This document shows, one piece after another, positions 26,501 through 34,777 of a stretch of 64,000 nucleotides of DNA. This DNA is from Candidatus Geocrenenecus huangii (GTDB lineage Archaea; Thermoproteota; Nitrososphaeria_A; Caldarchaeales; Wolframiiraptoraceae): NCBI GenBank assembly GCA_023268155.1, contig JALNKM010000003.1, forward strand, positions 1-64,000, in the 5' to 3' direction. The first letter of the stretch is position 1, and the number at the start of each line of letters is the position of its first letter. A program made the position numbers and the translations under genes. The notes beneath the pieces were generated by a model, which did no database searches, was not told the origin of the DNA, and worked only from the letters and a program-made list of their open reading frames with translations.

Positions 26501-26996
26501 CGAGGCTCCTGGATTCACCGATGAACAGATCATTACACAGATCGATGCGGCCCTAGAAGATAGACCGAACGAGAAGGCAATAGTGTTTACATGTAACTGG
26601 TGCTCGTATGCTGGTGCAGACCAAGCAGGTATAGAAAAGCTCCAGTACCCGCCAAGCTCAAGGGTAATTAGAACGATGTGTTCGGCCAGAATTTCGCAGA
26701 AATTCATCTTGAGGGCGTTTGAGAAGGGTGCGGCGGTAGTAGCTGTTACAGGATGTTGGCCGCAGGACTGTCACTACAATTACGCTAACCTGAATACTGA
26801 GAGGAGAGTCAAACAAGTGAAGAAGATACTCGAGGCTAGAGGAATTAATCCTGAGAGGTTGATACTACATTGGAATAGCGCAGCTGAGAGTAAGAGATGG
26901 GCCGCAAAGATGAGGGAGATCGACGAGCTGATAAAGAAGATTCCAAAAGAAGAGATAGTCCAGACTGTACAGAAGCTTGGAGGTGGGAAGAAGTGA
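23589..26996 (+). CDS. hdrA: Giant HdrA-type flavoprotein: QmoA-like + HdrA + ferredoxin + MvhD fusion
   Basis: The 1135-residue protein joins several modules. Residues 1-440 are a QmoA-like FAD unit: VLVIGGGIAGIQ, LDCSICIEAPKM, an inserted CSRCGLCVDACP cluster motif and YCSRFCC. Residues about 447-570 match the HdrA N-terminal domain (VGVFICHCGSNIAGV, VVAACSPRTH). From about 585 follows the HdrA FAD domain (ALVIGGGVAGMAAA, later GCSRFCC). Residues 926-975 are a two-cluster ferredoxin (CTYCQRCTQVC, CQGCGNCSAEC). From about 995 comes an MvhD/FlpD-like domain (FTCNWCSYAGADQ, TGCWPQDCHY). HdrA bifurcates or confurcates electrons at FAD. The fused MvhD part would dock a partner, here probably HdrD or Etf. 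Confidence 0.93.
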   Translation: MSDEVLVIGGGIAGIQCSLDLANAGVKVVLVEKTPTIGGKMAILDKNFPTLDCSICIEAPKMSEVGKHPNIELLTLAEVVSVEKNGEDYLVEIYQKPRYVTSECSRCGLCVDACPVLLKNEFDYGMAARKAIYTPIPQSEPGAYVIDIENCLNKPPNYLPCDRCIQVCGPKCIDFFMKPKIIKKKVKAIIVAAGFEVFDATGIPDYSYGLHPDILSSMEYERLLQSTGPSGGEIIKPSNGHHPENILFVLCVGSRDPRYNKYCSRFCCMYTIKQAVQTVEHGIKNVDILYMDIRAYGKGFDGFYKRAKDEGVRFIKGRAARVIPYENKLKVRYENIAEGRIEEREYDMVVLAAAAEPPAGLVELAKTLGIELDEDGFIKTRPWRGKMIATTREGIFVCGSASGPKDIADSVTEAGAAASAALEYVKKKTWPKREFEETIPAEGEHRVGVFICHCGSNIAGVADVKWLAQESAKIPGVVHSEDLRFACAGVYTKYIEQVIREKNINRLVVAACSPRTHLPVFMDAAIRAGLNPYLVELTNIRNLDTWVHANYPKEATEKALDMIRMSVAKAKLLKPLYVVKLPVTRRALVIGGGVAGMAAAASLARQGFETYLVEKENQLGGLVRHLDVIAPEGIRADELLNEMEREVYSSGVKVILGAKVESVGGYIGNFVVNLSSGEKLEVGAIIMATGAKVYHPEGALQANGGNIITSLDLEQIFKNNGNLDGRNVVFISCVGSRYDSKGCSRFCCQVMIKQAIRLKELGKNVFVLYKDIRTYSRKAEELYEKARALGVRFVKYDSERKPEEVVRIENGTVYVKDELLGEEIGIPADLVVLNVGLVPNDEINPIIEQLKLSRDEAGFLLELHPKLGPVESMVGGVFLAGTSQNPKDVREAISQGLAAAAKAAALLAKDTIDKEPLIPRINYDKCTYCQRCTQVCTFSALRGELKKSLEIISALCQGCGNCSAECMVGAIEAPGFTDEQIITQIDAALEDRPNEKAIVFTCNWCSYAGADQAGIEKLQYPPSSRVIRTMCSARISQKFILRAFEKGAAVVAVTGCWPQDCHYNYANLNTERRVKQVKKILEARGINPERLILHWNSAAESKRWAAKMREIDELIKKIPKEEIVQTVQKLGGGKK

Positions 26997-28150
26997 TTAA
27001 TACAAAAATCGTAGATATAGAGCTAATGGAGAAACTTGCTGAACTGACTTCTAGAGCAGCTGACTACTGTTATCAATGTGGAACGTGCACCGGCTCATGC
27101 CCACTCAACCTACTAAACCCAGAGTCAATCAATCCTAGAAGGATTGTTAGATCCGCCCAACTTGGACTAGTCTACGATGATGGAAATCTATGGCATTGCT
27201 CGACCTGCGGCCTCTGCGAGGCGAAGTGTCCATGGTCCATAAAGATCCCAGATGTAGTTAGAGCATATAGACAGATATCATCAGAGAAGAGAAAGATCCC
27301 ACAAAAATTCGAGGAGATACTGTGGATGGTATATGAGGACGGTACAGCTTTCCCAGGCTCAAGTATGGAGAGAGCAGCATGGACGGAAGGACTAAACATA
27401 AGAGATGCATCAAAACAAAAAGTCCAAGTATTACTATACGTTGGGTGCGCTGTCTCGTTTGACAAGAGGTTACAGAAGGTGGCCGCATCACTCGCTAAAG
27501 TTCTATCTACCGCAGGAGTAGATTTCGGAGTACTGGGTAGACAGGAACGATGTTGTGGAGATGTTGTATACAACATCGGTGAAGACGCATTCCTGGAAGA
27601 GCTTGCATCTCAGAATATAGAGAGATTCAATAAGACGGGGGCTGAAGCCATTATCACGATCTCGCCTCATTCTGCACACATGTTTAAGAAAGTCTATCCC
27701 AGGTATGGATTAAAGATACCGGCATATCACTACGTAGAGTTCCTGAATGACTTGATAGAAAAAGGAAAGATCAGAATGTCTAAACCCTTAGACCATGAAG
27801 TGACAGTTCATGACCCATGCTATCTTGGGAGATACCTTAAGCTATATGAAGAGCCGAGAAAGATCCTGTCAAGTATCCCTGGGACAAAGATTATCGAGAT
27901 GAACGATATCAAAGAGAATGCAATATGTTGTGGGAGTGGTGGCGGAAGACACTTCCTAGATATACATGGCGAAAGACTTTCCCACTATAGGGTTGCGCAA
28001 GCCGCCCAAACAGGTGCGAAAACATTGGTAGCACCATGCCCATTCTGCATTCAGAACTTTGAAGACAGTGTGAAGACTAAGAAACTAGGATTATATGTTA
28101 GAGACGTAGTAGAATTGGTTGACCAATCATTGAATGGTGAGGTTAGATGA
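26993..28150 (+). CDS. hdrD: HdrD-like iron-sulfur subunit (HdrC-HdrB fusion)
   Basis: This 385-residue protein has an HdrC-like N terminus with two 4Fe-4S motifs, CYQCGTCTGSCP and CSTCGLCEAKCP, and an HdrB-like C terminus with two CCG domains: YVGCAV with ERCCGD, and HDPCYLGRY with AICCGSGGG, then PCPFCIQNF. CCG domains hold the noncubane clusters that reduce disulfides in HdrB/HdrD; relatives also relay electrons between Etf and quinones or other acceptors. The GTG start overlaps the hdrA stop as GTGA and follows GGAGGTGGG. Its acceptor here is unknown. Confidence 0.92.
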   Translation: MINTKIVDIELMEKLAELTSRAADYCYQCGTCTGSCPLNLLNPESINPRRIVRSAQLGLVYDDGNLWHCSTCGLCEAKCPWSIKIPDVVRAYRQISSEKRKIPQKFEEILWMVYEDGTAFPGSSMERAAWTEGLNIRDASKQKVQVLLYVGCAVSFDKRLQKVAASLAKVLSTAGVDFGVLGRQERCCGDVVYNIGEDAFLEELASQNIERFNKTGAEAIITISPHSAHMFKKVYPRYGLKIPAYHYVEFLNDLIEKGKIRMSKPLDHEVTVHDPCYLGRYLKLYEEPRKILSSIPGTKIIEMNDIKENAICCGSGGGRHFLDIHGERLSHYRVAQAAQTGAKTLVAPCPFCIQNFEDSVKTKKLGLYVRDVVELVDQSLNGEVR

Positions 28151-29130
28151 GCCAAGAATACAGAGGAGTATGGGTTTTCCTCGAGAGACGTGGGGATGAA
28201 GTGATCGAGCCTTCATTAGAAGTCCTCGGGAAGGCTCGTGAATTAGCAGATAGGTATGGAGACAATGTTGCTGGAGTATTGATGGGGGCAAAAAATCTCG
28301 AGATCCAAGCGGAGACAGCGATAAAATATGGAGCCGACGTAGTGTACATAGTAGAAGACCCCCTACTAGAAGATTACTCTACTATACCTTACTCTGAAGC
28401 ATTATCTAGACTGGTTAAGAAGTATAAACCGAACATCATGCTTTATCCCGCCACTAGGAATGGTAGAGACCTGGCTGGTAGAATATCAGCGAAACTAGGC
28501 CTAGGTCTATCAGCCAACACCGTATGGCTCGACATAGTCGGCGACGGCGTACTACTTGCAGGTGTTCCAGGATTTGGAGGAGGAATAATGGCTGTCACGA
28601 AGTGTTTGACTAAGCCTCAAATGTCCACTGTGAGACCTGGAGCATTCTCCAAGCCTCGGCTAAACCCTATGAGGGAGGGTAGGATAGAGAAAGTAGATGT
28701 TGGCAAGCTTCCGGATCCTCCAACCAAGACCATTGAAAAAGTGTTCTTTACAGTTGAAGATATTAGTAAAGCGGAAGCAATAGTGATCGCAGGAATAGGT
28801 GTCAGGGAAAATATAGAAGCAGTCAAGAAGCTTTCAGAAAAAATGAATTGGGCCTTCGGAGCTACTAGACCTCTATCAGATGAAGGACTAGTGCCTAGAG
28901 ACATATTCGTTGGAGCAACGGGCAAAGTAGTTAAACCCAAAATTGCATTAATAGTTGGAGCAAGCGGTGCAGCCCACTTCATATCCGGTGTTGCAGGAGC
29001 AGAAAAGATAATCTCCATAAATATTGACCCAGAAGCACCCATCCACTCATACTCAGATTACTCTGTAGTTGGAGATGCATACAAGATTATTCCCAAGCTA
29101 TTACAGAGGCTGGAGGCTGAGAGGAGATGA
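28147..29130 (+). CDS. etfA: Electron transfer flavoprotein alpha subunit
   Basis: The 327-residue protein has an N-terminal Etf domain (VWVFLERRGDEV) and the C-terminal FAD domain with ATRPLSDEGLVP, GATGKVVKPKIALIVGASGA and INIDPEAPIHSYSDYSVVGD, all diagnostic of EtfA. It holds the FAD that shuttles electrons to the partner oxidoreductase. ATGA overlaps link it to hdrD upstream and etfB downstream. Confidence 0.96.
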   Translation: MSQEYRGVWVFLERRGDEVIEPSLEVLGKARELADRYGDNVAGVLMGAKNLEIQAETAIKYGADVVYIVEDPLLEDYSTIPYSEALSRLVKKYKPNIMLYPATRNGRDLAGRISAKLGLGLSANTVWLDIVGDGVLLAGVPGFGGGIMAVTKCLTKPQMSTVRPGAFSKPRLNPMREGRIEKVDVGKLPDPPTKTIEKVFFTVEDISKAEAIVIAGIGVRENIEAVKKLSEKMNWAFGATRPLSDEGLVPRDIFVGATGKVVKPKIALIVGASGAAHFISGVAGAEKIISINIDPEAPIHSYSDYSVVGDAYKIIPKLLQRLEAERR

Positions 29131-29918
29131 TGCATATAGTAGTCTGCATGAAAGTGACCCCTAAATCTGAGCAAGTAAAACTGGATCCGAACACTAAGAC
29201 GATAATCAGAGAAGGCGTAGAAAATGAAATAAATCCGGCTGATAAGAACGCTCTAGAAGCGGCTCTCCAACTAAAAGACAAGCATGGCTGTAAAGTAACA
29301 GTGATAGGTATGGGGCCCCCGATGTGGGAGCCGTACATGAAGCTAGCCGTAACAATGGGAGCTGACGACGCTATACTCATTTCTGACAGAGCATTCGCGG
29401 GAGCTGACACTCTTGCCACGAGTAGAACACTCGCCGCAGCTATCAAGAAGCTGGGAGAGTATGACTTGATACTATGTGGAGAAGAATCTAGCGATGCTGG
29501 AACAGGCCATGTACCTCCAAGCATAGCTGAATTCCTCAACATACCTCAGATAACCTTTGTAAACAATATCGAGATAATAGAGGGGAAAATTAGAGCTAAA
29601 AGAGTCCTAGAAGGTGGGTATGAAGTGCTGGAATGCGCTCCTCCAGTCCTACTCTCCGTCGAGTATGGATGCAATACTCCCAGGTTCCCTGATTTTAGAA
29701 GGAAGAGATGGGTGGATAAAGAATTTAAATTAAAGATCTGGAGCATAGGAGAACTCCAGTTAAGTAACGAAGAAGTAGGCTTGAAGGGTAGCAGAAGCAT
29801 AGTAGAGGAACTTAGAGAAATGAAGTTAGGTGAGAGGGCTAGGCAGAAGATATCTGGAACGGAAGATGAAATAGTGGAACAAATACTAAATATAATCCGC
29901 CCGTACATCAAGAAGTAG
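29127..29918 (+). CDS. etfB: Electron transfer flavoprotein beta subunit
   Basis: A 263-residue EtfB with VVCMKVTPKSEQVKLD, NEINPADKNALEAALQLKD and SDRAFAGADTLATSRTL. The last segment resembles the nucleotide-binding loop of EtfB proteins that bind a second FAD and bifurcate electrons, rather than the AMP loop of conventional ETFs; this is inference from the motif. It ends the compact kor-hdr-etf unit. No FixC/FixX or acyl-CoA dehydrogenase gene is adjacent. Confidence 0.95.
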   Translation: MMHIVVCMKVTPKSEQVKLDPNTKTIIREGVENEINPADKNALEAALQLKDKHGCKVTVIGMGPPMWEPYMKLAVTMGADDAILISDRAFAGADTLATSRTLAAAIKKLGEYDLILCGEESSDAGTGHVPPSIAEFLNIPQITFVNNIEIIEGKIRAKRVLEGGYEVLECAPPVLLSVEYGCNTPRFPDFRRKRWVDKEFKLKIWSIGELQLSNEEVGLKGSRSIVEELREMKLGERARQKISGTEDEIVEQILNIIRPYIKK

Positions 29919-29962
29919 AAGTAAACCATAAAAACACCTAATCACATATTTTCTCGAAAAAG

Positions 29963-30634
29963 ATGCATGATAGCACCTTTATAGTAGTTTGGGAAGGGTT
30001 AGATGGAGCTGGAAAAACAACTCTTCTCAACAGGACTCTAACATCATTAACCTCAATGAACTACAAAGCCTTAACCTATAAAACTCCAAGCGATACACCT
30101 TCCGGCATATTTGCAAGAAAATATGGAAACAGGTCTGAAATCGACCATATGACTCGGATGCTCCTATTCCTAGCGAATACTTCTGACGATTCATCTATAA
30201 TGAAGAGAGAGATCGAATCAGAGAAACCCAATTTCTACTTTATTGATAGATACTATTTATGCTCAATAGTTTATGGTCTAGCTTTATCTAAGGCTAGAGG
30301 AGAAGAAGTCGGAGAACAAGAATTCAAAAAGTTAATCGAGCTGATAGAGAAAATTGGGTTTACAGTCTTTCTTAGACCCGACCTATACGTGATCGTTGAC
30401 GTAGAAGAGGAAGAGAGAAGACGAAGACTGGAGATGAAGGAAAGTCAAGGAGGCATTGAAGACGAAATAGAAAAAAATATTGAGATCCAGAAACAGGTTA
30501 GGAGATTCTATAGAGTCTTTTACGAGCTTAGACCTCAACAAACAATCTGGATTGTTAATGCTGAAGGACAACTAGAGCATAATACTGAGATAATAGTTGA
30601 CAGGCTGCTAGAGCTAGCGAAGCTCAAGGAATAG
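29963..30634 (+). CDS. tmk: Thymidylate kinase-like P-loop nucleoside monophosphate kinase
   Basis: The 223-residue protein begins with VVWEGLDGAGKTTLLNR, the P-loop of thymidylate kinase, followed by FIDRYYLCSIVYG, the DRY-type substrate motif, and an arginine-rich lid (EEEERRRRLEMKE). It should phosphorylate dTMP to dTDP, although archaeal paralogues with other nucleotide preferences exist. It lies 44 nt after etfB and heads a housekeeping group with thpR and cca. Confidence 0.86.
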   Translation: MHDSTFIVVWEGLDGAGKTTLLNRTLTSLTSMNYKALTYKTPSDTPSGIFARKYGNRSEIDHMTRMLLFLANTSDDSSIMKREIESEKPNFYFIDRYYLCSIVYGLALSKARGEEVGEQEFKKLIELIEKIGFTVFLRPDLYVIVDVEEEERRRRLEMKESQGGIEDEIEKNIEIQKQVRRFYRVFYELRPQQTIWIVNAEGQLEHNTEIIVDRLLELAKLKE

Positions 30635-30665
30635 ATTTAAGGTCGTATTATGAGGTAGAAAAGTG

Positions 30666-31241
30666 ATGAGCGAACTTACTAGAACATTCATCGCGGTAGA
30701 CATTGATAATTCGGAGATAATCGCAAGAATTCAAGAAATCCAGAGAGACCTAAGAGAATCAGGCATAGTTTCCAAGGATGTAGAACCACAGAATCTACAT
30801 ATAACACTATGGTTTCTCGGAGAGCTTCCAGAGAATAAACTTAGAACGATCTTAGAAGAAGTAAGTAAGATACGTTTCAACATCTTCGAATTAAAGATCG
30901 GGAGTCTAGGATATTTCCCTGGAGGAAATAGGATAAATGTTATCTGGCTGAAGGCAGAAGATCCAACTAATACCCTAAACAATGTAGTAGACCAGCTAAT
31001 TAACAATCTAGGGAGCAAGGGATTCAAATACGATGAAAGAGGCTTCACACCTCATCTAACCATTGCTAGAGTCAAGTACATCCAAGACAGGGATAAGGCT
31101 TTGAGAAAACTAGAAAAATTAAGAAACATCCAGCTAGGTTCCCAGATAATAGACTCGGTTAAAGTCAAGAAGAGTGTATTAACTTCCAGGGGGCCAATTT
31201 ATAGTGATTTGCTAGTGGTCAAGGCTGGTAAAAACCCATGA
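30666..31241 (+). CDS. thpR: RNA 2',3'-cyclic phosphodiesterase (LigT family)
   Basis: Two HxT/S motifs, NLHITLWFLGE and TPHLTIARVK, and the N-terminal RTFIAVDID identify the 2H phosphoesterase ThpR/LigT. It opens 2',3'-cyclic phosphates on RNA ends. ATG 30666 is preferred to GTG 30663. The gene overlaps cca by 4 nt, an archaeal pairing that fits a role in tRNA end maturation. Confidence 0.93.
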   Translation: MSELTRTFIAVDIDNSEIIARIQEIQRDLRESGIVSKDVEPQNLHITLWFLGELPENKLRTILEEVSKIRFNIFELKIGSLGYFPGGNRINVIWLKAEDPTNTLNNVVDQLINNLGSKGFKYDERGFTPHLTIARVKYIQDRDKALRKLEKLRNIQLGSQIIDSVKVKKSVLTSRGPIYSDLLVVKAGKNP

Positions 31242-32626
31242 ATATGGATGAGGTATTGAATGAGGCTCTCAAACTCTACAAGCCTACCGAAGAAGAAGAG
31301 AAGAATCTATCCAATTTAGCGGAGAAAATAATCCACCAAGCTGAAAGATACTCATCAAGTTATCCAAGCATCCGGAAAATAACTATTGAGGGTTCTCTAG
31401 CTAAGAAGACGTGGATTAAAGGTAAAGAGGAAGTCGACATATTCATTCATTTTAACCCTGAAGTCTCGAGGGAAGAAATGGAGAAACAGATAACAGAGCT
31501 TGGCTTCAAGACTCTCGACGACTTAGATGGGAAACCTAGATTGATGTATGCGGAGCACCCATACGTTGAGGGAAGGATAAATAAGGTTGTAGTAAACATA
31601 GTAGCATGTTATAATGTCTCGCCGCCAAATTGGCTTAGCGCTACTGATAGGACGCCCTACCACACGAGATATATTCTCGACAACATGAGAGAAGAAGCTA
31701 GAGATAGCGTTAGGTTGATGAAAGCATTCATGACGTGCTGCGGAGTATATGGTGCAGAGATAAAAGTTAGAGGGTTCAGCGGCTACCTAACCGAGCTTCT
31801 AATATTATATTACGAGGATTTCAATAAAGCAGTTGAGGAGATCTCTAGATGGAGGCCTCCAATAATTATAGACATTGCTAAACATTATTCCTCATTGGAT
31901 GAGGTGTCTAAGCTTTTCCCGAATCAGCCTCTAATAGTCGTAGACCCTGTTGACAGATATAGAAACGTGGCCTCAGCAGTCTCTGAAGAAAAACTATGCA
32001 GGCTCGTCCTCGCTTCAAGATTCTTTCTAAAATCCCCGAGCATCCGCTTCTTTAAGCCTAAACCTCGAGTCTTCAAGAGAGCTTACATCAAGAGGATTAT
32101 GAAGAATAGGAGAATAGTTGGCTTATCGTTTAGACTTTCTAAGTGGAAGCCTCCTGACGTCTTGTGGGGTGAGCTGAGGAAGAGTGAGGAGGCAGTAAAG
32201 AATACGCTTAAAAGATTGGGGTTCCAAGTGTACAGGACCGATTCATGGACTGATGAAGAAAAAATATGTCTAATACTATGCGAGATAAACGACGACAAGC
32301 TTCCGTATGCTCGACTCCATCAGGGGCCGCCAGCGCATCATCCAAATTCTCTGGAATTTATAGAGAAGTGGAAGAACCATCCTGAAAGATTAGCTGGGCC
32401 ATGGATAGAAGACTCTAGACTATACGTACTCAGGGCTGAACAAATAACCGATGTAAAAAAACTGTTAAGGAGGGAGATTCAAGAGGGGAGGGTTTCCATA
32501 GCTAAGGGATTGTTGGAAGATGTAAAGAAAGGTAAGATAGTAACATCGATAGAGGACTTGATGAAAGACGGGAAGCTGAAGGCTTACGTAAACGAATTTA
32601 TAGAGGCTAGACTACCCTTCATCTAG
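31238..32626 (+). CDS. cca: Archaeal class I CCA-adding tRNA nucleotidyltransferase
   Basis: The 462-residue enzyme adds CCA to tRNA 3' ends without a template. The nucleotidyltransferase motif is EGSLAKKTWIKGKEEVDIFI, with the catalytic acidic residues in EVDIF, followed by the archaeal central (ADRTPYHTRY-like) and tail domains ending in KAYVNEFIEARLPF. Length is normal. The start overlaps thpR as ATGA. Neither tRNA gene in this window appears to encode CCA, so the enzyme is needed. Confidence 0.95.
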   Translation: MNMDEVLNEALKLYKPTEEEEKNLSNLAEKIIHQAERYSSSYPSIRKITIEGSLAKKTWIKGKEEVDIFIHFNPEVSREEMEKQITELGFKTLDDLDGKPRLMYAEHPYVEGRINKVVVNIVACYNVSPPNWLSATDRTPYHTRYILDNMREEARDSVRLMKAFMTCCGVYGAEIKVRGFSGYLTELLILYYEDFNKAVEEISRWRPPIIIDIAKHYSSLDEVSKLFPNQPLIVVDPVDRYRNVASAVSEEKLCRLVLASRFFLKSPSIRFFKPKPRVFKRAYIKRIMKNRRIVGLSFRLSKWKPPDVLWGELRKSEEAVKNTLKRLGFQVYRTDSWTDEEKICLILCEINDDKLPYARLHQGPPAHHPNSLEFIEKWKNHPERLAGPWIEDSRLYVLRAEQITDVKKLLRREIQEGRVSIAKGLLEDVKKGKIVTSIEDLMKDGKLKAYVNEFIEARLPFI

Positions 32627-32658
32627 CTTCCAAAACGCTGGAAGTTAGTAATCTGGAA

Positions 32659-33456
32659 ATGATGTTTGAGGAATCATTCGAGATCAGCCTCGAGAAACTA
32701 TCATCTAGACCCGAGATCCTGAGTCAACTTGCTTACCCTTCTCAAAGAAGTGACTATGCTCAGACGATACTGAACGAGTTAAAAGAAATGGATGTCGAAT
32801 CAATCTACCTAACCTATCAACCTAGACCTACCCTCAAATTTATCGGTAAAGGATATAGGGGGATCGTCATAAAAGCTCGTTGGAGGAGTAAGGTAATTGC
32901 TGGAAAGATTCTTCGAACAGATTCTGGAATACCATCCCTAAACAGAGAAGCGGAGATGACGAGGATTGCAAACTCTATAGGCATTGGACCCAGAGTGTTC
33001 GATTATTCGGGTCACGTAATTTTAATGGAGTATATCGAAGGGAGAGACCTAGATGAATGGTTGGATGAATTACCTCCTGACAAAGTATGCATCCTGAGGA
33101 AAGTCCTAACTGCGATCATGGCTCAGGCTGGAAAACTAGATTCAATCAGTCTCGACCATGGAGAGTTAAGCAATGCTAGAAGACATATAGTCGTCAAGAA
33201 CGATTTAACGCCAACCATTCTTGACTTCGGTAAAGCGAGGATAAGCCGCAAGCCCAAGAATCTAACTTCAATAACAAGCTACATAACACGTGGCCCACAC
33301 CATCTTAAGATACTAAAAATGTTGGATGTGTGCAATTTGCCGATTCATCTATTGAGGGCGTATAAAGAAAATCCATCTCAGGAAAACTTTAAGAAAATTC
33401 TAGGAGAACTTAATCTAGTAGATGAATGCTCTCAAAAGGCGACCCTTGAGGTATAA
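32659..33456 (+). CDS. COG2112-type Ser/Thr protein kinase-like protein
   Basis: The 265-residue protein has a degenerate kinase fold: GKGYRGIVIKARWRSKVIAGKI (glycine loop and lysine), LMEYIEGRDLDEWL, SLDHGELSNARRHIVV in the catalytic-loop position, and TILDFGKARIS for the DFG motif. This matches the archaeal predicted kinase group related to RIO/Bud32 enzymes. The usual HRD is replaced by DHGELSNA, as in the family. Substrate unknown. It is co-directional with cca and 3 nt from the next gene. Confidence 0.84.
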   Translation: MMFEESFEISLEKLSSRPEILSQLAYPSQRSDYAQTILNELKEMDVESIYLTYQPRPTLKFIGKGYRGIVIKARWRSKVIAGKILRTDSGIPSLNREAEMTRIANSIGIGPRVFDYSGHVILMEYIEGRDLDEWLDELPPDKVCILRKVLTAIMAQAGKLDSISLDHGELSNARRHIVVKNDLTPTILDFGKARISRKPKNLTSITSYITRGPHHLKILKMLDVCNLPIHLLRAYKENPSQENFKKILGELNLVDECSQKATLEV

Positions 33457-33459
33457 TTC

Positions 33460-34179
33460 ATGAATGAAGAGAAGAAGAAGATCAGAGAGATCGTTTGGAA
33501 GATCCTCGAAGAGAGAGGTGTAGCAAGATTCCCTAAGCCAGTATATGGAAGAATACCGAATTTCGAAGAAGCAGAGAAGGCTGGAGAGAAGATAACAACC
33601 CTGGAAGAATATAGAAGAGCTAGAGTAGTTAAGGTAAGCCCAGACTCCCCCCAATACTCAGTTAGGCTAAGATGCTTGATTGATAGAAAAACTCTGATAA
33701 TGCCCACGCCTAGGCTCAGAGAAGGATTTCTAATAATAGACCCGAGAAGGATATCGAGGAAACTTTACGAGAAAGCTGCAACAATAAGAGGAGCCTTCAG
33801 CTTAGGCGAGAAGATAGATCCTAGAGATATGCCCATGATCGATCTCATAGTCATGGGTTCCGTTGCAGTCGGTAGAGATGGTTCCAGAATAGGGAAGGGG
33901 GAAGGATACGGAGAGATAGAGTACGCCATCTTGAGAGAATATGGTTTAGTGGAAGATTCGGTAATTGTGGCTACAAATATACACGATCTCCAATTATTCG
34001 ACTCGGTCCCGCAAGACCCATACGATGTATCTGTCGATGTAATCGCAACGCCCACTAAACTGTTCCGAGTTTCTCCCAGTAAACCTAAACCGCATGGAAT
34101 TATCTGGGAATTGTTGACCAGGGATAAAGTCGAGGAAATCCCTCTTCTAAAGACTCTGAAGAACAAAAGAAAGACGTGA
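33460..34179 (+). CDS. 5-formyltetrahydrofolate cyclo-ligase family protein
   Basis: The 239-residue product shows RIPNFEEAEKAGEKI at the N terminus, TPRLREGFLIIDP, and GSRIGKGEGYGEIEYA, the ATP/folate-site motif of the MTHFS family, which makes 5,10-methenyl-THF from 5-formyl-THF. Archaeal members may act on a modified pterin or have another role. It is adjacent to the kinase gene and is the last plus-strand gene before the ACT-domain gene. Confidence 0.85.
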   Translation: MNEEKKKIREIVWKILEERGVARFPKPVYGRIPNFEEAEKAGEKITTLEEYRRARVVKVSPDSPQYSVRLRCLIDRKTLIMPTPRLREGFLIIDPRRISRKLYEKAATIRGAFSLGEKIDPRDMPMIDLIVMGSVAVGRDGSRIGKGEGYGEIEYAILREYGLVEDSVIVATNIHDLQLFDSVPQDPYDVSVDVIATPTKLFRVSPSKPKPHGIIWELLTRDKVEEIPLLKTLKNKRKT

Positions 34180-34189
34180 GTTGAGTCTT

Positions 34190-34699
34190 CTAGTAAGCGG
34201 TAACACTTTTTACATGAGGTATCTTCAGCATCTTACTAACCCCTTCCCCGGACAATGGTTTATCCAATATGAGTATCAGCTTAGGCTCGGGGAAGAGTTC
34301 AGGATCTTCTGCGACAGCCTGCCTGATAGAGATGTTTTCTTCTGCAGCTATCTTAGCCGCTCCAGCAAGTATTCCAGGTGCAGTAGGGTCAGCTCTAATC
34401 TCAACTACGAAATATCCGAGTTCTTTAGCTATAGGTGCAAGTAGAGCTCCAGCCGGTCTAAGTCCAGTAAATATTTTTCTAAGCTCTTCGTCTTGGAGAA
34501 TATATTCAACAGTTTTCCTAACTATTCTTCTATCAACACCCGCTGCTCTAGCAATAGATACTTCAGGTATCTCAACGGGCCCAATAACTATCCTGCCATC
34601 TTCCGTAACACCTATACCATACTCGATCATTACCCTGATTATACTTAGTCTAGCTGGATAATTTTTCAGTTTTTCAGCTATCCTCCTCCACATGCCCAT
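34190..34699 (-). CDS. ACT-domain amino-acid-responsive regulator (COG2061-like)
   Basis: This 169-residue protein pairs an N-terminal helix-turn-helix-like segment ([20 protein letters not shown]) with a C-terminal ACT domain ([20 protein letters not shown]). COG2061 members are predicted regulators of amino-acid metabolism. It is divergent from trpB2-serA-aminotransferase, so control of that unit by a bound amino acid is a reasonable inference. Confidence 0.83.
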   Translation of the reverse strand: MGMWRRIAEKLKNYPARLSIIRVMIEYGIGVTEDGRIVIGPVEIPEVSIARAAGVDRRIVRKTVEYILQDEELRKIFTGLRPAGALLAPIAKELGYFVVEIRADPTAPGILAGAAKIAAEENISIRQAVAEDPELFPEPKLILILDKPLSGEGVSKMLKIPHVKSVTAY

Positions 34700-34766
34700 A
34701 TATATTCTTCATTGTATAGATATATGCATTTACCCACGCTGTCCGATGTATAAGACCGTTGAGAAA

Positions 34767-34777
34767 GGTATAAATAT
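34767..34777 (+). promoter_or_regulatory. TATA box of the trpB2 unit
   Basis: GGTATAAATAT at 34767-34777 is a strong archaeal TATA element. It predicts a start near 34797, just before the candidate ATG codons at 34806 and 34812, and argues against the longer reading frame that begins at 34692. Confidence 0.6.

Noticed and set aside
20757-29918. Methanogen-type heterodisulfide reductase, hence a methanogen
   Set aside because: No Mcr, Mtr, Mvh or Frh gene is present, and HdrA/HdrD homologues are widespread in non-methanogens.
13410-29918. sHdr-LbpA lipoate-linked sulfur oxidation, because lipoate and Hdr genes are near each other
   Set aside because: There is no LbpA, TusA or DsrE and no sHdr gene order; the lipoate genes are in a separate, divergent unit.
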